Made by a program: the position numbers and the translations under genes
Origin: Gnetum montanum
Taxonomy: Eukaryota; Streptophyta; Gnetopsida; Gnetales; Gnetaceae
Assembly (NCBI GenBank): GCA_015680685.1
Contig: MNCI01005256.1
Coordinates: forward strand, 128,149-192,148
Length of the DNA stretch: 64,000 bases
Direction: 5' to 3'
In this document: one piece after another, positions 22,640 through 35,039 of the stretch
Layout: the number at the start of each line of letters is the position of its first letter
Numbering within the stretch: the stretch's first letter is position 1
The notes under the pieces: model-generated
Databases searched by the model: none
Seen by the model: the letters and a program-made list of their open reading frames with translations, nothing else
Told to the model about the DNA's origin: nothing

Positions 22640-23840
22640 ATACTAAGATCACTAGATGAAATTGAGGCAAATATCAATAAGATGATAGAGTGGGTACATG
22701 AAAAATATGGAGAATATGTAAATATTATCAAAGGTAAAACCACGCACAATCACTTTGACACCCAAAATAAAAAAAGGGTGCAAAACCTAGAAACAGGATA
22801 GAACACCTTTCAACAATCGAAAAGAAAGGCTGAAGGAAATAAGGATAGGGGCCCAACTACAAATCATATGTATCAATACGATGTTTTCCTGTACGATCAC
22901 CCCAAAGACCAATGCCTAATCTTGTCACATCTATGTGAGCATTGGGGGAGAATGCTACATCCAAATTTTGTACAAAAGTACTATGTTCAACCACTGTGGA
23001 AAAACCCCTAGTCATGGGGGAGACCATCGCCAAACTGGCCTCAACCTTCATATGCCCCAACACTAAGTGCCTATAATGTTCAACACCCTATTTCTCTAAT
23101 TACATCGGCATCCCCTACTTCACCTCATCTTTATCATTCTCTCGAATACCATCAACCCATATCCTCTCCCATGGAATAACCACCTCATGTTCCTTACACT
23201 TCTCCTTGCCCTTAATATTCTCATCCTTCACCTCCTTCTACATCACTACCAATTGTACCAGCAAGTTTTGCACCACAACACTAGCCCACGAACATTACTT
23301 ATGCTACTACTGTCAATAGTAGTGGAAGTCCTCCACAACGGTGGAAGTGTCCTCTCTTTAAGCATGACCATAGAAAGAGATAGCATGGTTTTGAAACCAC
23401 TACATCCTTCAACTCAGTACAAGCCCAGCACTTTGATGCACCTTCCTCTTTAAACTCAACGCCTCCTGTTACCTCATCTAGCCGACCAATTAACATTCCA
23501 ACAACCATGTGACCCAATGGATATAACCATGTAGAAAGACATATCGATCCTTGCATACCATCTTATGGTCACAGGTGCCATAGTGGGTCAGCTTCTTATC
23601 ACATGACCACATCTTATAATCTGTCCTACTATACCTACTTTAATCAAGTGTGTGAACCTCAATTTGGGTACATTCTTGCCACCACATCAAAAGACACCTA
23701 GTGGTTTGGATATGACCAGACCCCAATATTTCCAACATGCATGGAGCCAAACTTTCCATTTATTAATTCTTGCCATGATCCAAGGTTTAGTTACGGGGGA
23801 TACCCCCCCATTCTAATGAGCAGAATTAGTAAATATTTTT
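22640..23840 (+). pseudogene. Element B gag end and Pro-rich frame
   Basis: Begins with a helical gag-end segment (MIEWVHEKYGEYVNIIKG, matching MLEWTYKKCEEYINIIGD in A). It then has the conserved block FLYDHPKDQC and HLCEHWG (about 22875-22945) and the Pro/Ser-rich part to about 23830 (CPLFKHDHRK, PCIPSYGHRCHSGS). A few stops break it. Its agreement with A at the protein level is better than in the flanking DNA by eye, which hints that the protein was once selected. Confidence 0.55.
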
Positions 23841-25227
23841 CCTTTTCTTTGGTTTTACAATTTTTTGTTTTCCAATTTTTATTTTATAATTTTTCATCTT
23901 TTAGATTGTCATTTTATCTTTTTGAGGGAAATCACATCTGTGAATAGAATACTCATGTGACTTGTCGGTTGAGGTGTTGTTCTATGCTATTAAGTCACAG
24001 GTGATAAATTAGTTAGACAGTGAGCCCACAACATCCACCCACCCATTCTATTAATAAGAGGTTTTACTCTGGGTACGATGATATTCTTGTCATTATTAAA
24101 ACTTAAAGTAACTTTGTACTCATTATGCCCAAAGCAAAAAATGACAAACTAAGAGGGAATGGCTAGGGTATGACATCAAGGAGACTTGTGGATTCTCTGT
24201 GGTGACATTTGTCTATGCTATCATGTAGCTTGGTTGTACCAAGGTCCTTGTAGATCTAACAAAAAATGGGAGTAGAAGTAATAAAGGCACTTAATAAATA
24301 AATTCAATGCTATTCTAGAGGGTACCATTGAAAAGACATGCATCCATGCTTAAAGGTTGGTGGCTTCTCCGGATCATCGTTGGAAATGACAAAGTGCTAA
24401 AGTGGATCGACGAAGAAAAAGGAAAATAAAGAAGAAAAATAGCAAAGAAAAGATCACGAAGAATGTGCCACAAAGAAATTTAAATCACTCCTCCCTTGGA
24501 CAAAATTCCAAGTGATCATATGCCTTACTGTCATGATGCTCTTATGGTTGTCTATCATTGGATGAAAAAATGTGATGTCAATGATTAGAGGTATGGAATT
24601 GGTCTCAATTTTGGAGTGAAAGGCTAATGATATCTTAATCATGACCCACAATCAAGATTCATTATGCCTAGGGTAGGTTACCTCATGTCCTGATCTCTCC
24701 AATCCCTTGTACGATTCGTCTCACACCACTGTTCGAGTATTTCTAACTTGTGTCTTATGTGGCATAGAATTTATTCCTCATCATGATAGTATTTAACATG
24801 TGTGTGTGTTTTGTTACACTGGTGTGGATTACATTTAACCCTTCTAGTACCTACAGAAATTTTAGGATGTGGTTACATAGGGGCATGATAGGTAGGAACC
24901 TACTTTGGGGAGGATCCACTTGCGTAACTTTTGTAATTTGCACTTATTTCACACCACCACATCATTTTATACCCTCTGAGTATTACACTACTAAATTTAT
25001 TCTTTTCTGTATCATCATTTCAACCCAAACATTCCTGTGCAACACTACAGGTCCTTTTTCCTCACCTATTCAAGAACTTCATTGTATAATTCCACTTTAT
25101 TACATTCTTGGTGCCTTAATGACCACTTCACAATACCTTAGATCTTTCAAATTTACCTTAAATCCTTCCTTTTTGGCCATGGAAACTTGAAAATTTATCA
25201 ATTTTTCCAAGTATCCTATTTTGGAAG
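23841..25227 (+). other. Non-coding middle of element B
   Basis: Matches 14946-16039 of A: a T-rich run, then about 1.1 kb without a convincing frame. The frame 24783-25190 has no counterpart in A. Confidence 0.5.
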
Positions 25228-25323
25228 GGACGCGATATCAAGTACCTAGTATTTGGTATGATGCGATATCGGGTCCATGCTAGCGCATACGCAATATCAC
25301 GTCCGTAAAACCTATATATATGG

Positions 25324-25324
<1 letters not shown>
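25228..25324 (+). promoter_or_regulatory. Internal U3-like promoter of element B
   Basis: GGGACGCGATATC at 25228-25240, TGATGCGATATCGGG near 25259-25273 and ACGCAATATCACG near 25289-25301 repeat the motif that fills the LTR U3 of this family. They are followed by a TATA run, CCTATATATATGG, at about 25311-25323. It lies about 500 bp before the extra ORF and after the non-coding middle. I infer a second promoter for the extra ORF. Confidence 0.55.
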
Positions 25325-25354
<30 letters not shown>

Positions 25355-25361
25355 ACCCCCN
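25325..25361. repeat. C homopolymer run with one N
   Basis: Thirty C, one A, five C and an N directly after the internal TATA box. It may be a real G/C tract at the transcription start or an assembly artefact. The homologous place in A is a gap. Confidence 0.8.
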
Positions 25362-25583
25362 TTTCAACTATTCACACAAGGGGAGTTGCAATTTTCTTCC
25401 ATGATTTTTCATGCTTTGTGCACCTACCATTTAACCATCCATATCTCACATGTTAATGCTTCGATTCTCCTTTCGATGAAACATGCTTAAAGCCAAAGTG
25501 TTTAACTTAATCGTGGGAGAAGGGTACTCTCCAATGTGGATAACGTTTTTGAAATTTCCTATCATCCAAAGGATATCATAGGG

Positions 25584-25841
25584 GTAAGTGATCTTAAGGA
25601 ATGCTAAGAACTTATGCCAAACTAATTTTATTCCTTCACCCAAACCATGAAAATTATTATTAGAGTTACCTGATTAAATTGGGCTTGACATTAAAACTTT
25701 TAGGAGGATTTCTTGAAAATTTATAACTCTGAAATCACACTAAGCAAGAATTCAAAATTCATTAAAGGTAATGAGTAAGGTATAAGATAATTAAATTCTA
25801 TTAAATGACCTTACTAACAATTGATCCCAGTGTGATTACAA
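25584..25841 (+). promoter_or_regulatory. Candidate 5' leader intron before extra ORF (element B)
   Basis: A donor GGG/GTAAGTG (GT at 25584) close to the plant consensus and a branch-like TTACTAAC near 25811. The acceptor is spoiled by mutation (GTGTGATTACAA where A has GTGTGATTGCAG), and the start codon is CTG where A has ATG. Confidence 0.4.
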
Positions 25842-28637
25842 CTGGCCCCTAAATGAGGACAATAGGGAGGACCCTCTCATGGTGCATCCAAACGTTCAAG
25901 GACAAGTAGAGGCCAAGGACCTCCTGCAGAACATGCAAAGTAGGAGGCACAATCATTCAACATCCATTAACAAACCCCTACTACTACACAATCTAGGCAA
26001 GCAAAAAGGTGGAGAAGGTAGCACACCTAAATAAGGACAACATCTCATGTTGTCCTTGGAATGTGTTTAGGCAATTCGAAAAAGGTCCACGTTAGCTGCA
26101 ATGATCATGGAACTTAATTTTGGACCTTTTACTAAATTTTCCCCTAAGTTGGTCAGAGATCAACTCAAAGGATCTTCATTATGGCCTATTCTCTTGAGGA
26201 GCAGTGAATGGTATTTGGGGGAGACTTACCAATTTTGGCATAATAAAGAGGAATGAACAACTATTGACATTGGTGGGATTTCAATTGATTTCTCTGCTAA
26301 GGCCATTTCAAAAGCTTTGAACCTTCTGAATATAGGGCCCAAGGTTGCTCATCTATCCACCTGCTCCAATGCTGATGCACAAAAGATATGGCTAAAGAGG
26401 ACGTACAACAAGGAGGAAAAAACATATGCGAAGCTCACCCTTGAAGAGAGAAGCTATTTCAAAATTTGCACCTATCACATCATTCCAACAAAAGGACTAA
26501 ATAAGATTTTTACCTATGTGACTAGAGGAAGCGCAATCTTGATGGGCAAGGTTGATGCCAATCTGCCTCATTTATATCTAACAGGAGTATTGAGGCAGTT
26601 CGAAAAACATAAGATAGGGAAGTTTGCATTACCTTTTCCCTGTCTAATTAGGAAGTTGTTCCAGTGTGTTAGAATTATGGGGTACACTAATGACATCCCC
26701 AGAAAAGCTCAAAATGCTTCATATGCTAAATTACTAAAGCCATCATTACCAAGGAAAGATGTTGGTGAAACACTAGAGCTTGAGCAAGAGTAGACAGTTG
26801 GGCCCATTGCACCTCAAACAACAAGGCCTAGCCAACGTTTGAACATGAGGCCCAGTCAACAATAGGAAGTAGGGCCCAGCACACAACCCATAGGCCAGTA
26901 GGACCAATCACCACCGTTGCTGCAAGATTATCGACCGTCGATGAGCCATCTTAGGGCCATTGCTAAAATGGTCAGTTGGGAAAGTCGTGATGAGGCTAAC
27001 CTCTTCAAGGTAACTGACGATGTCGTACATTCCATGATCTTAATTGATCATGTATGGAGTAAGGTCTCAATACAAATAGGAGGAGGGGAATCACATTGGT
27101 CACAATAGATTTTTGAAAATGCTGCATCTTTTCAAGTGTAATTAGAAACTGGTGAAGGTGCCACAATAGTGGTCATGCAACACTAGGATGTAGCCAAAGC
27201 AGTACAAGTGGTCATAGACCACATCAAACAATCATTTAATGTCCTTTTTGTGCCACCAGTAGATCTCACACAAGCACATGATGCTTAAGTCCTAGTTGGT
27301 CCCTCGATGACTCCTACTAAACATGAGGATGCTCTAGATCGATTATTGTAAATAGGACAAGTAATGACGTCCTTGTTTAACATCCCTCAAGATTTCATAG
27401 TAGAATAATCAGACTTGATGTCCACAAAAGGAAAGTTGTTCATGGTTGATGTTAGGGCTGAATATGTAGAAGATGAATTGAGAAGACTCCAAGAGAAGTT
27501 TGTTGCCCTACAAGCTACACAGTGGGATCTATTCCAACTTATCCTAGTTGACTAGCTAAAGTTATTTTAGATGGAGCAACTGAATAAATTATTAGAAGAG
27601 AATAAAATGGTAGCAATGGAGAAGGAGAAGGTTAATTGGAATGCTTCAAAAGCACAAGCCCAAACATACACACATGCAAAAGCACTCAAGGCCTTACAAG
27701 AAGAAAATAAACTCCTTACTGCTCAGAATCTTTGGTTAACATCAATTGAAAAACAAAAGAATGTTCTTAAGGAAAATTTTCAACAAATTTTAGACCAACT
27801 GATAAGGGTCAACCAGGACATAAATCGCTTAACTAGAGAAAATAGGATCCTCTCAATGAAGAAGGTACACGCCATCTATCAAAAGATGGCCATTGAAATA
27901 AGTGCATGGAAAAATGAAGCTAAGTGATATGAAAAGTTGAAAGAACATTTTCAGGACCAAGTGGGGATGTATAAGTAGATCATTAAAAAAGAGATCCATA
28001 TGGCTAAGATCCATATCAATGATTTCAATGCTTAAAACACTGACTGGCGAGCCATACTAGATACTTACGCCTTCGCCCACTAAGCAGAAGTAAAGAGTTA
28101 AGACCTACAAATCCAGGATCTCACTAAATACATGGAGTTGGAAAACCTATAGTATTGGCAATGTTAATAGCAGGACACCTAAGGATAGAGTTGGAAAAGT
28201 AGGTAGCTACTACCTACACCAAATATGAAGCAGAATTTACTAAACATAAAAAGACATTGCAGAAATTGGAGGTAGCAAATTCTGAATTGGAGGTGGTAAA
28301 ATCCAACTACCAAGGTCAAAATGATGTTGCGTTAGATTTGGCTCGATGACTCACAGATTATCAAGAATGTAGAGACAAAGCTAGAGCCTACGAAGAAAAA
28401 CAACGGTTGTTTGCAGCTTGGTATGTCAAAGCTAATCAGATGTTCCTGCAACTGCCGTGTCCATGGGAGGTGCCGACTCCATCAAATATTGGAACATCAG
28501 CATGGACGACACATGATCCCTGAATAGAAGAAAAAAAGCTTCAAGCACTTCTTCAGAGATAACCATTCCCAAAGCTTGGAGCACAAGATAAGGGAAAGAA
28601 GCCCATGGAGGAGCCACCGCCACTAGGGACCACATGA
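25842..28637 (+). pseudogene. Large coiled-coil extra ORF, element B copy
   Basis: Collinear with 16642-19401 and of near-equal length (about 932 codons). The best kept open part, 26317-26793, carries ITFVTRGS-like positions as IFTYVTRGSAILMGKV, LPHLYLTGVLRQFEKHKIG and LPFPCLIRKL. The helical region (27571-27930) has MEQLNKLLEENKMVAMEK and MAIEISAWKNEAK. The end reads AWYVKANQMF, LPCPWEVPTPSNIGT and EEPPPLGTT. Stops are scattered, and the start codon is mutated to CTG. Role unknown, as for copy A. Confidence 0.7.
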
Positions 28638-28813
28638 GTCCCAACAATTTTGTATTTTGTATACTATGTTGGTGTCCCAATTTTGTTTTGTTTAATTCCA
28701 CACTATGACATGAAATAATTCATAGTTAGTACATAATCACATACCTATCCACTGTGTAATCAAATGAACTTGTCCTCATTTTGTTTGTTTAACTTGAGGA
28801 CGAGTTGTTATTC

Positions 28814-28826
28814 AGTCATGGGGGTA
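28814..28826 (+). promoter_or_regulatory. Polypurine tract, element B
   Basis: AGTCATGGGGGTA directly before TG of the 3' LTR, as in A. Confidence 0.75.
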
Positions 28827-29668
28827 TGATGAATTGCGGTTTGCCAGGCCCCGATATTGAATACACAATATCGGGTATGCGATATCGCCACTTGCGTAAC
28901 AATATTGTATACATAATATCATGATTTCTGTGTTAGCCTATAAATATAGCACTTAGGCACATAGGAAGGGGGTCATTGGTAAGTCATTAGTTAGTTGTTT
29001 AGAGTTGAGAGTCTTTTTGTTAATTTTCAGTTCTTTTCCCAAGTGCATGCTTGCGATGTGATGCTATAATTATGTAGAACCTTTGTTCGAGTGTGACGTA
29101 CTTGGACACGTACTTAGACTCCATCATTGCAACATTCACTTAATTTCTAATTGTTTAATCATTGATTAAATTTATTATCTTCTTAGTTTATATTTCTTTA
29201 TCATCATTTACTATTTCTGTTGATAATGCGGAATGAGTACATCTTAATCACGAGCATTTAAGTGTAACTACTTGGTAACCCAATAGCGTATCTACTAGTG
29301 CTCAAGTAATGTGTGCTTGGTAATCCCAGAAGTAGTACACGAGGTCCAAGATCTATATGGATGATTAAGGAAGGATGCTTATTGCACTTAGGCTAGCTTA
29401 GATCCTACTTCCTATTGCTTATTAGTTTACTCAAGTGTTTCTCATTATATTTAGGAGTAGCATAGTGTTAGAAATTACATTATACACCTCACTTTGGACT
29501 AAACCATACGTGACAAAGCAAATACTAGTCTACGTGGGAAGATAACATACTACGATTAATGTATAACTATCTAGGTGCCACAACTAGTTCGTCTACAGAG
29601 TTCAACCAAATCATGCGTAGATGCTCGTATTCATATGGTTGAGCATAGGGGTACCTTGCTGCTCATCA
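28827..29668 (+). repeat. 3' LTR of element B
   Basis: 842 bp, TGATGAATTGCGG to GCTCATCA. U3 has GATATTG and ATATCGGG palindrome variants. TATAAATA is at 28939-28946. The rest matches the LTRs of A. The next five bases are CCTAT, with no left partner found. Confidence 0.85.
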
Positions 29669-30690
29669 CCTATTATCTATATGTTGTTTGATGGTGCTAC
29701 CTTTGAAGTCGACTTAATGCCATGGCATTGTCCTTTGGGTTACATTTTTTTAGGAATGACATATATAATTTTGAGTTATTTCCATAATTTGATGACCCAT
29801 CCCAAATTGTGATGAGATAACTCAATGTGAGGAATTCACGATGTGCTAGAAAGAATTTGAGCTAGCATCCCACTATTGGAATGCAAATTTCATTCTTTCT
29901 CATGCTCAACCAAGATTCATAGTGATTATTCTTTGAGTTCATAATGATGACACAAAGCTAGAGTTCCTCCCTTTTCTTAAATAAAAATAATAACAATGAT
30001 AATAATAATAATTGGTTTGATTCTTTTGACTAAAACCCCCAAGGATCTCATGATTAAATTTGTTAACATATGTATTGAAGAGCTGCAAGATAGTACCTTG
30101 GTCTATTTATGTCTCTCAATAAAATCCTTAAAGCCTTGATTTAACTTCTTTAGGTATATTTCTAAAGGCATGCAATATTATATCTACATTTCATAGAAAT
30201 TATTCATAAATATTATGTACTAATATATATATATATATGAATGATATAGTTCATTTAATAATAATAATAATAAATATATTGGTGGAGCACTTGTTATTTT
30301 CTTTATTGATTTGATCGAGGCTTAATGTTGGTGTCAACATCACCTATGAATGGTGCCTTATCTTTTCAACCTTATCCTTTCATCTCTAGTGCTCATGACA
30401 TGTAACTGAGTGAAAACAATCAAACTGGAAGTAGTGCTTCAATAAAATCTAGGTGATTACCACTATCACACTAATGCTCTCTCATTTCAATGGTGTTGCT
30501 ACACTTGTTAACGTGAAGATTGCTATTAGTGCTGCTTAATGCCAATGCAACATAAATTTTGATTAATTGGAAATGAATGAAATGTTGCCTTGCTTTTTGC
30601 AATAGTTAAAATAGTGTTTGGACAATTAAAATTATAGGTAGCTATCTACCTTTTATTCTTTAAAATTTTAGTTACATTAGTTTTAGTTGT
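29669..30690 (+). other. Flank between B and C, no gene seen
   Basis: AT-rich DNA with (TA)n at about 30218-30238 and (TAA)n runs near 29995 and 30262. It is the left side of the place where C inserted, so it is contiguous with 47166 onward. It may be the start of the second LTR-like repeat copy, but I see no match to copy 1 because that copy is truncated. Confidence 0.4.
30686..30690. repeat. Target site duplication, left copy (element C)
   Basis: GTTGT before the LTR. The right copy at 47166-47170 is GTTGC, one transition away. Confidence 0.65.
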
Positions 30691-31636
30691 TAATGAACGT
30701 CAAAGTGTCGCATCGATGGGCACCTATTGATACAACCTCATCAATGGAGCCATATTTACGTGGTGTTGCCCTATTGACAGGGCCATGTTGATGTAGCGTT
30801 TGCTACATCTATGGGGCCCCATCAATGCATTCTTGTAATAAAGACTATAAATACGAGCTCACAACCATGTTTATGGGAGATAGAAGTTATAATAGTAGTA
30901 GAGCTCTTGCAATTTGTCCATCTGAAAGCTAGAATATTTCTCTTAGTGCCTACAGCAAGAGTTAGAAAGTGTATGGATCTTTCTTCGAGTACTATTGTAC
31001 TTGAACCACACTAATGTATACTGTAATAAAGACAAGCCTTTTGATCAAACCTTGCAGCACTTAGAATATGTATGGATCTTTATTTATACATTCATTGTTT
31101 TCATTAAATATGCAATTAATTAAGCTAAATTAGACTTTAAGCAATTAGTTAATTGTTTAAGCTAAATAGATTAAGCACATAAGTATGACCTCTTTGAGTG
31201 TAAACACATATTCGCTTAATAATCCCAATAGCATTATTGCTTGGTGCATCCAATAGCATAGCGCTTGGTAACCCAGCAGTGGATACGTAGGTTTAGGACA
31301 TGTATGAAAAGTGGAAACAAATGCTTATGTTAAGATTTGTTACAAGCTAGTTAAGTAGTTAAATTAGATTAGTTGTTAAAATACTTCATCTCTCTATTTA
31401 AGAAACAAGAAACATAAAACATAAATAATAAAAATCATATGTCTTGATTACACTTAACCATACCTTTGTACATCACAAGTGTAATTAGGAAGACAATGAA
31501 CAACCATTAGGATGAGGTTCACCTCCTACACAACTAGTGTGCTAGAAGACATTGAGTCTTCGGAATTCAACTAGATCATGCATGAACTATTTGTGATTCA
31601 TATGGTTGAGCATAGCAATACCTTCACTACTCATCA
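30691..31636 (+). repeat. 5' LTR of element C
   Basis: 946 bp. The first bases TAATGAACGTC align with TGATAAGTGTC of the 3' LTR by transitions only, so the original start was TG. U3 holds CATCGATG, CTATTGA and GGGGCCCCATCAATGCA motifs and then TATAAAT at 30846-30852. It ends ACTCATCA. Confidence 0.9.
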
Positions 31637-31637
31637 T

Positions 31638-31655
31638 TGGCATTGTTGCTGGGGA
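31638..31655 (+). promoter_or_regulatory. Primer binding site of element C
   Basis: TGGCATTGTTGCTGGGGA, one base after the LTR. It is the same tRNA-Asp site as in A, with four transitions from the perfect complement. Confidence 0.7.
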
Positions 31656-31766
31656 CTCTGTTCATTGAAACATGTGCTACCTAGGATTAGTGAACATCAT
31701 TCTCAAATTATATAATTAAAAAAGCACATTGATATTTTATTTGTTTGCAAAAAGTCTTCTTCTCAG

Positions 31767-33600
31767 ATGTCAAACCGTTGGTTCAACAACATCTAAATGA
31801 GCATGTACCTAATTTCACCTTCATCCTACACTAGGATGAACAACTGTGATTGTGTGATATGGAAGGCAACATTGTAATCCCTCTTGATCAATCTATGCCC
31901 ATGATGCTACTTCAAACTCTTACGAAGTTAGGCATCCAAGATCTTCAAGAGGAATATGTTTTGAATGGTTATGCAACTTGAGACTATTGTCCCACTAACA
32001 CACAACATAGGAGAGATTGACACCAGGAGAAGCACCACGAGTTTACGAAGGGAAAACGATTCACCAATTCCTTATTCTTACTGAAGTAAGACAATAATGA
32101 GGGCCTTTTATCTAGAGGATCTCAACATGAAAATTCTCCATCCCTCGATACTGGTGATGGGGGTGTGAACTTGAATCTACATTCCACTATCAACAAACTA
32201 GGTTTAGGAAAAGATAGTAGTTAAGGAAAGGGCTTAGATAAGCGTCAAGATGATGAGAACCTGATGAACATGGCATTGACAACCAAAGGAGAGTTGGTAG
32301 ATACCATGGTGGTGGCAGTCCTCCTTCCTCTTCACCCTCTTCATCTACATCTTCTTCTTCCTCTTCTTTTGATTTTGAAAAATGCTGTAGAAGAAACAAT
32401 CATGATGAAGGTGGGCAGCAAAATAATAATATTAATTGCCATGCCCACAATAATCGAAGGGGTAATAGAGGACATCATCAATGACAACAAAATAATACTA
32501 ATGATGAGCCTTTACTAGTGACTCGAAGCATTCTTTACATTGTAGAGGTAGTTAAGATCCCAACTAGGCATGTGGAAGATAGTCAAATCAAGTGCTTAGA
32601 CATGAACAACATTCCAAGATTTGAGGGGGGATATAACTCTAATCTACAAAACCATCTATGAGCCTTTCATGATGCTTTCACCCTATAAAACATGGAGAAT
32701 GATTGATAGAAATTGAAGATATTCCCCAAGACACTCATCAGAGAGGCTAAAAGCTAGTACCAATCCTTGGAGCTAGAATCTACCCACTGATAAAGTACAA
32801 TGTTTGAGCTATTCAATGACAAATACCAGGCGTAGTTTAGATTGTCTAATCTAAGAATGAAAATCCAAGGCTGGAAACAGGGAACACATGAACCCTTGGA
32901 TGCCACCATGGATAGATATTATTCTCTCATACATTAATGCCTTGGCCATGGTCATTCTCAAAGGAAACAAATCTGCCACATCATAGATGGGCTTAAAGCA
33001 AAAACCAAAAGAACTCTTGGGATTTATGCCTAAGGGAGACTATCTAAATTAAGAGCACATCAAATACAAAGGTTCATAGAGTAGGTAGCAAAAGAAAAAG
33101 GTGAGTTTCAAAAAAGGAAAAGTGCAAAAGAATATAACAGGGATCCTTCCATCAGGAAAAGGGAGATTCAATTCTATGATGAGGAGTCACCACTTGATGA
33201 AGTGAGGAACAGGAAAACCTTGCTCATCCAAAAAATCTATTCCCAATATTTTGGCAAAGGTTCATAAATTATGAAACTCTTTGGATGAAAAATTCCAAAC
33301 TACTATGAATATTGCTAAAGAATCCAAAGAGCCAAATAGTGATCACAACTACAAGAGGCAGAAGGAAGCTAAACATGCCTACCAAAGAAATAAGGGCAAA
33401 GCCGCTGCAATAGAAGTTGTGAAGATAAACTTTGATGATGATGTTAGGTGTGACATTTGTCAATATGAAAATTTAAAGGGATGTTGCCCTATGGTGTCAC
33501 ACTTACAAGAATCTACGGTGTATGCACTGAATCCTCAACTAGCACGAAAGGAAGCACCCAGACGATTACCTTATCGTCAAGGAAATCTAAGGTAGTTCCA
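31767..33600 (+). pseudogene. Element C gag
   Basis: Likely start ATG 31767. The first 250 codons are poorly conserved and include a His/Asn-rich stretch near 32390-32500. The capsid part at about 32605-33110 matches A gag: IPRFEGGYNSNLQNH, AFHDAFT, FELFNDKYQA, NLRMKIQGWKQGTHEPLD, HIIDGLKAKTKRTLGIYA. It ends with a Cys-rich piece (CDICQYENLKGCC, about 33453-33490) that could be a zinc-binding remnant. Many stops. Confidence 0.7.
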
Positions 33601-34020
33601 CCAACAACAATAAGCTTATTATCCAAGCAGAGCTCCATCACAATCATATGAGAAATACCAACAGTGGTACCAACCACAATCATGAAGAATGCCACTGCCA
33701 AGATAGTAGTACCCTTACAAGTAACCAAATCCATACTGGTACTATGTCGAGTAACCCATTTCTCCATAAATTTCAGCCAACCACACCTCATTCCAACATC
33801 ACTATTACCCTCCAGAGTACCATCGAACTTATTCACCATCTACTTAAGAGGAGCACCCATATCCATACCACCCACTACGTTCATCTACACACATCCCTTG
33901 ACCCTCAACCTAGTTACTGCCTATTCCATCCATGTAGGCCAAAATTCCTCCATAGCCACAACAATGGAATAATATGAGGGCTATAAATTTACAATCGACC
34001 TTCCAGCTAAGTGGTTTGGA
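33601..34020 (+). pseudogene. Pro/Tyr/Gln-rich segment after gag (element C)
   Basis: A low-complexity frame (YQQWYQPQS, YHRTYSPST) with stops. It is in the same place as the Pro-rich frame of A and B but diverged. The alternative frames 33648-33977 and 33664-33972 overlap it and are shadows. Confidence 0.4.
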
Positions 34021-34239
34021 CAATCAATCTAGGAAATGACCACTTTTCTGACCTACCAGTCCTCCTAAATCCTTACAACCTAATGTGGTTGGTCACCCTG
34101 TATCTCCAACACCCTCATCCTTTGCATCAAATACATTCAAGAATCCTTCAGCCCAAACATCACCTTAGATCTACTATGATGCTAACTCATGCTGTTTCTG
34201 ATTGGATCAAGGCTACTAACCTTCCCATGAAATGATCTA

Positions 34240-34700
34240 ACCTAATAAGTCCTCTTATTTACGTATAGATTTTAGGACATGAGCCATGCAAGGCTTTTCT
34301 TAATTCTAGTTCTAGTATCAATCTCATCTCCTGTGACATCTACAAGGCTTAGAACCTAGCACCTCTCAAGAAGAGCAATATTTATTAAGAATTGGCAAAC
34401 CAATCAATCACTATTTCTTTGAAATTAGTGGAGGACATTGTGACCACAGTTTGCAGATGGTCCTATCCTACTAATTTTCTAGTGATCAAGGTTGAAAATT
34501 GCAAAGGAGACTTCTATATCATTATGGGACATGCATGGTTAAGCATTGTTGATGCACGAAGGGACATCAAGGACCGTTCCTTGAAAATCTCTAAGGAAAA
34601 TGAATTTGAACAACTTGAGAAGAAGCAAGTTCTATGCATTGCATACAACAATAACAGGTGTAATTGCATGTAGAAAATATGGTCCATTAATAGTAAATTC
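34240..34700 (+). pseudogene. Element C protease
   Basis: A retropepsin-like segment. FLNSSSSINLIS stands where the active-site DSGAS..NL is expected, so the catalytic Asp is lost. ISLKLVEDIVTTVCRW, NFLVIKVENCKGDF and IIMGHAWLSIVDARRDIK match the flap and ILGRPWL-type end of Ty3/gypsy proteases. The open piece 34392-34673 is the best kept. Confidence 0.65.
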
Positions 34701-35039
34701 ATCAAAGTATGTAATCAATGTGCACATGAAACAAATATCCAAAGGTGCATGTACACAACAGCCACAAAATAAGAAGGCATCCAATGGCTGACAGTTAACT
34801 CTATCAGCACCACATTATGCATAGAACCTACTGAGAGCTTGATATGTGCCTATGTTGAAAGCATGGATAAACTTAAGCAAGTTCATCACCAACTCTACTA
34901 TTGGGGAGAGCTGGAAATCCTTGATAATTTCAAGCAAAAGCCCTTACAATTAAAAACTCTACTTGTCAACATGGAGTATGCATTTTTAAATAATGGTAAG
35001 CCAGTTATCATCAATGTGAATATTTCTCTTAAATAAAAA

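Larger units (their letters stand above)
22616..29668 (+). mobile_element. Element B: relative of A without its 5' end
   Basis: Collinear with A from the end of gag through the Pro-rich frame, non-coding middle, extra ORF, polypurine tract and 3' LTR. There is no 5' LTR, primer site or gag start. They were lost where B joins the integrase of element 1, probably by deletion or unequal recombination. No target duplication can therefore be tested. Confidence 0.8.

Noticed and set aside
25325-25360. Poly-C run as a telomere-like or functional repeat
   Set aside because: A pure C homopolymer with an adjacent N is more likely a sequencing limit or simple tract. I only note its position relative to the internal TATA box.
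30218-30300. AT-rich repeats as a possible origin or matrix attachment site
   Set aside because: Simple (TA)n and (TAA)n runs are common in plant intergenic DNA, and nothing else supports a function.
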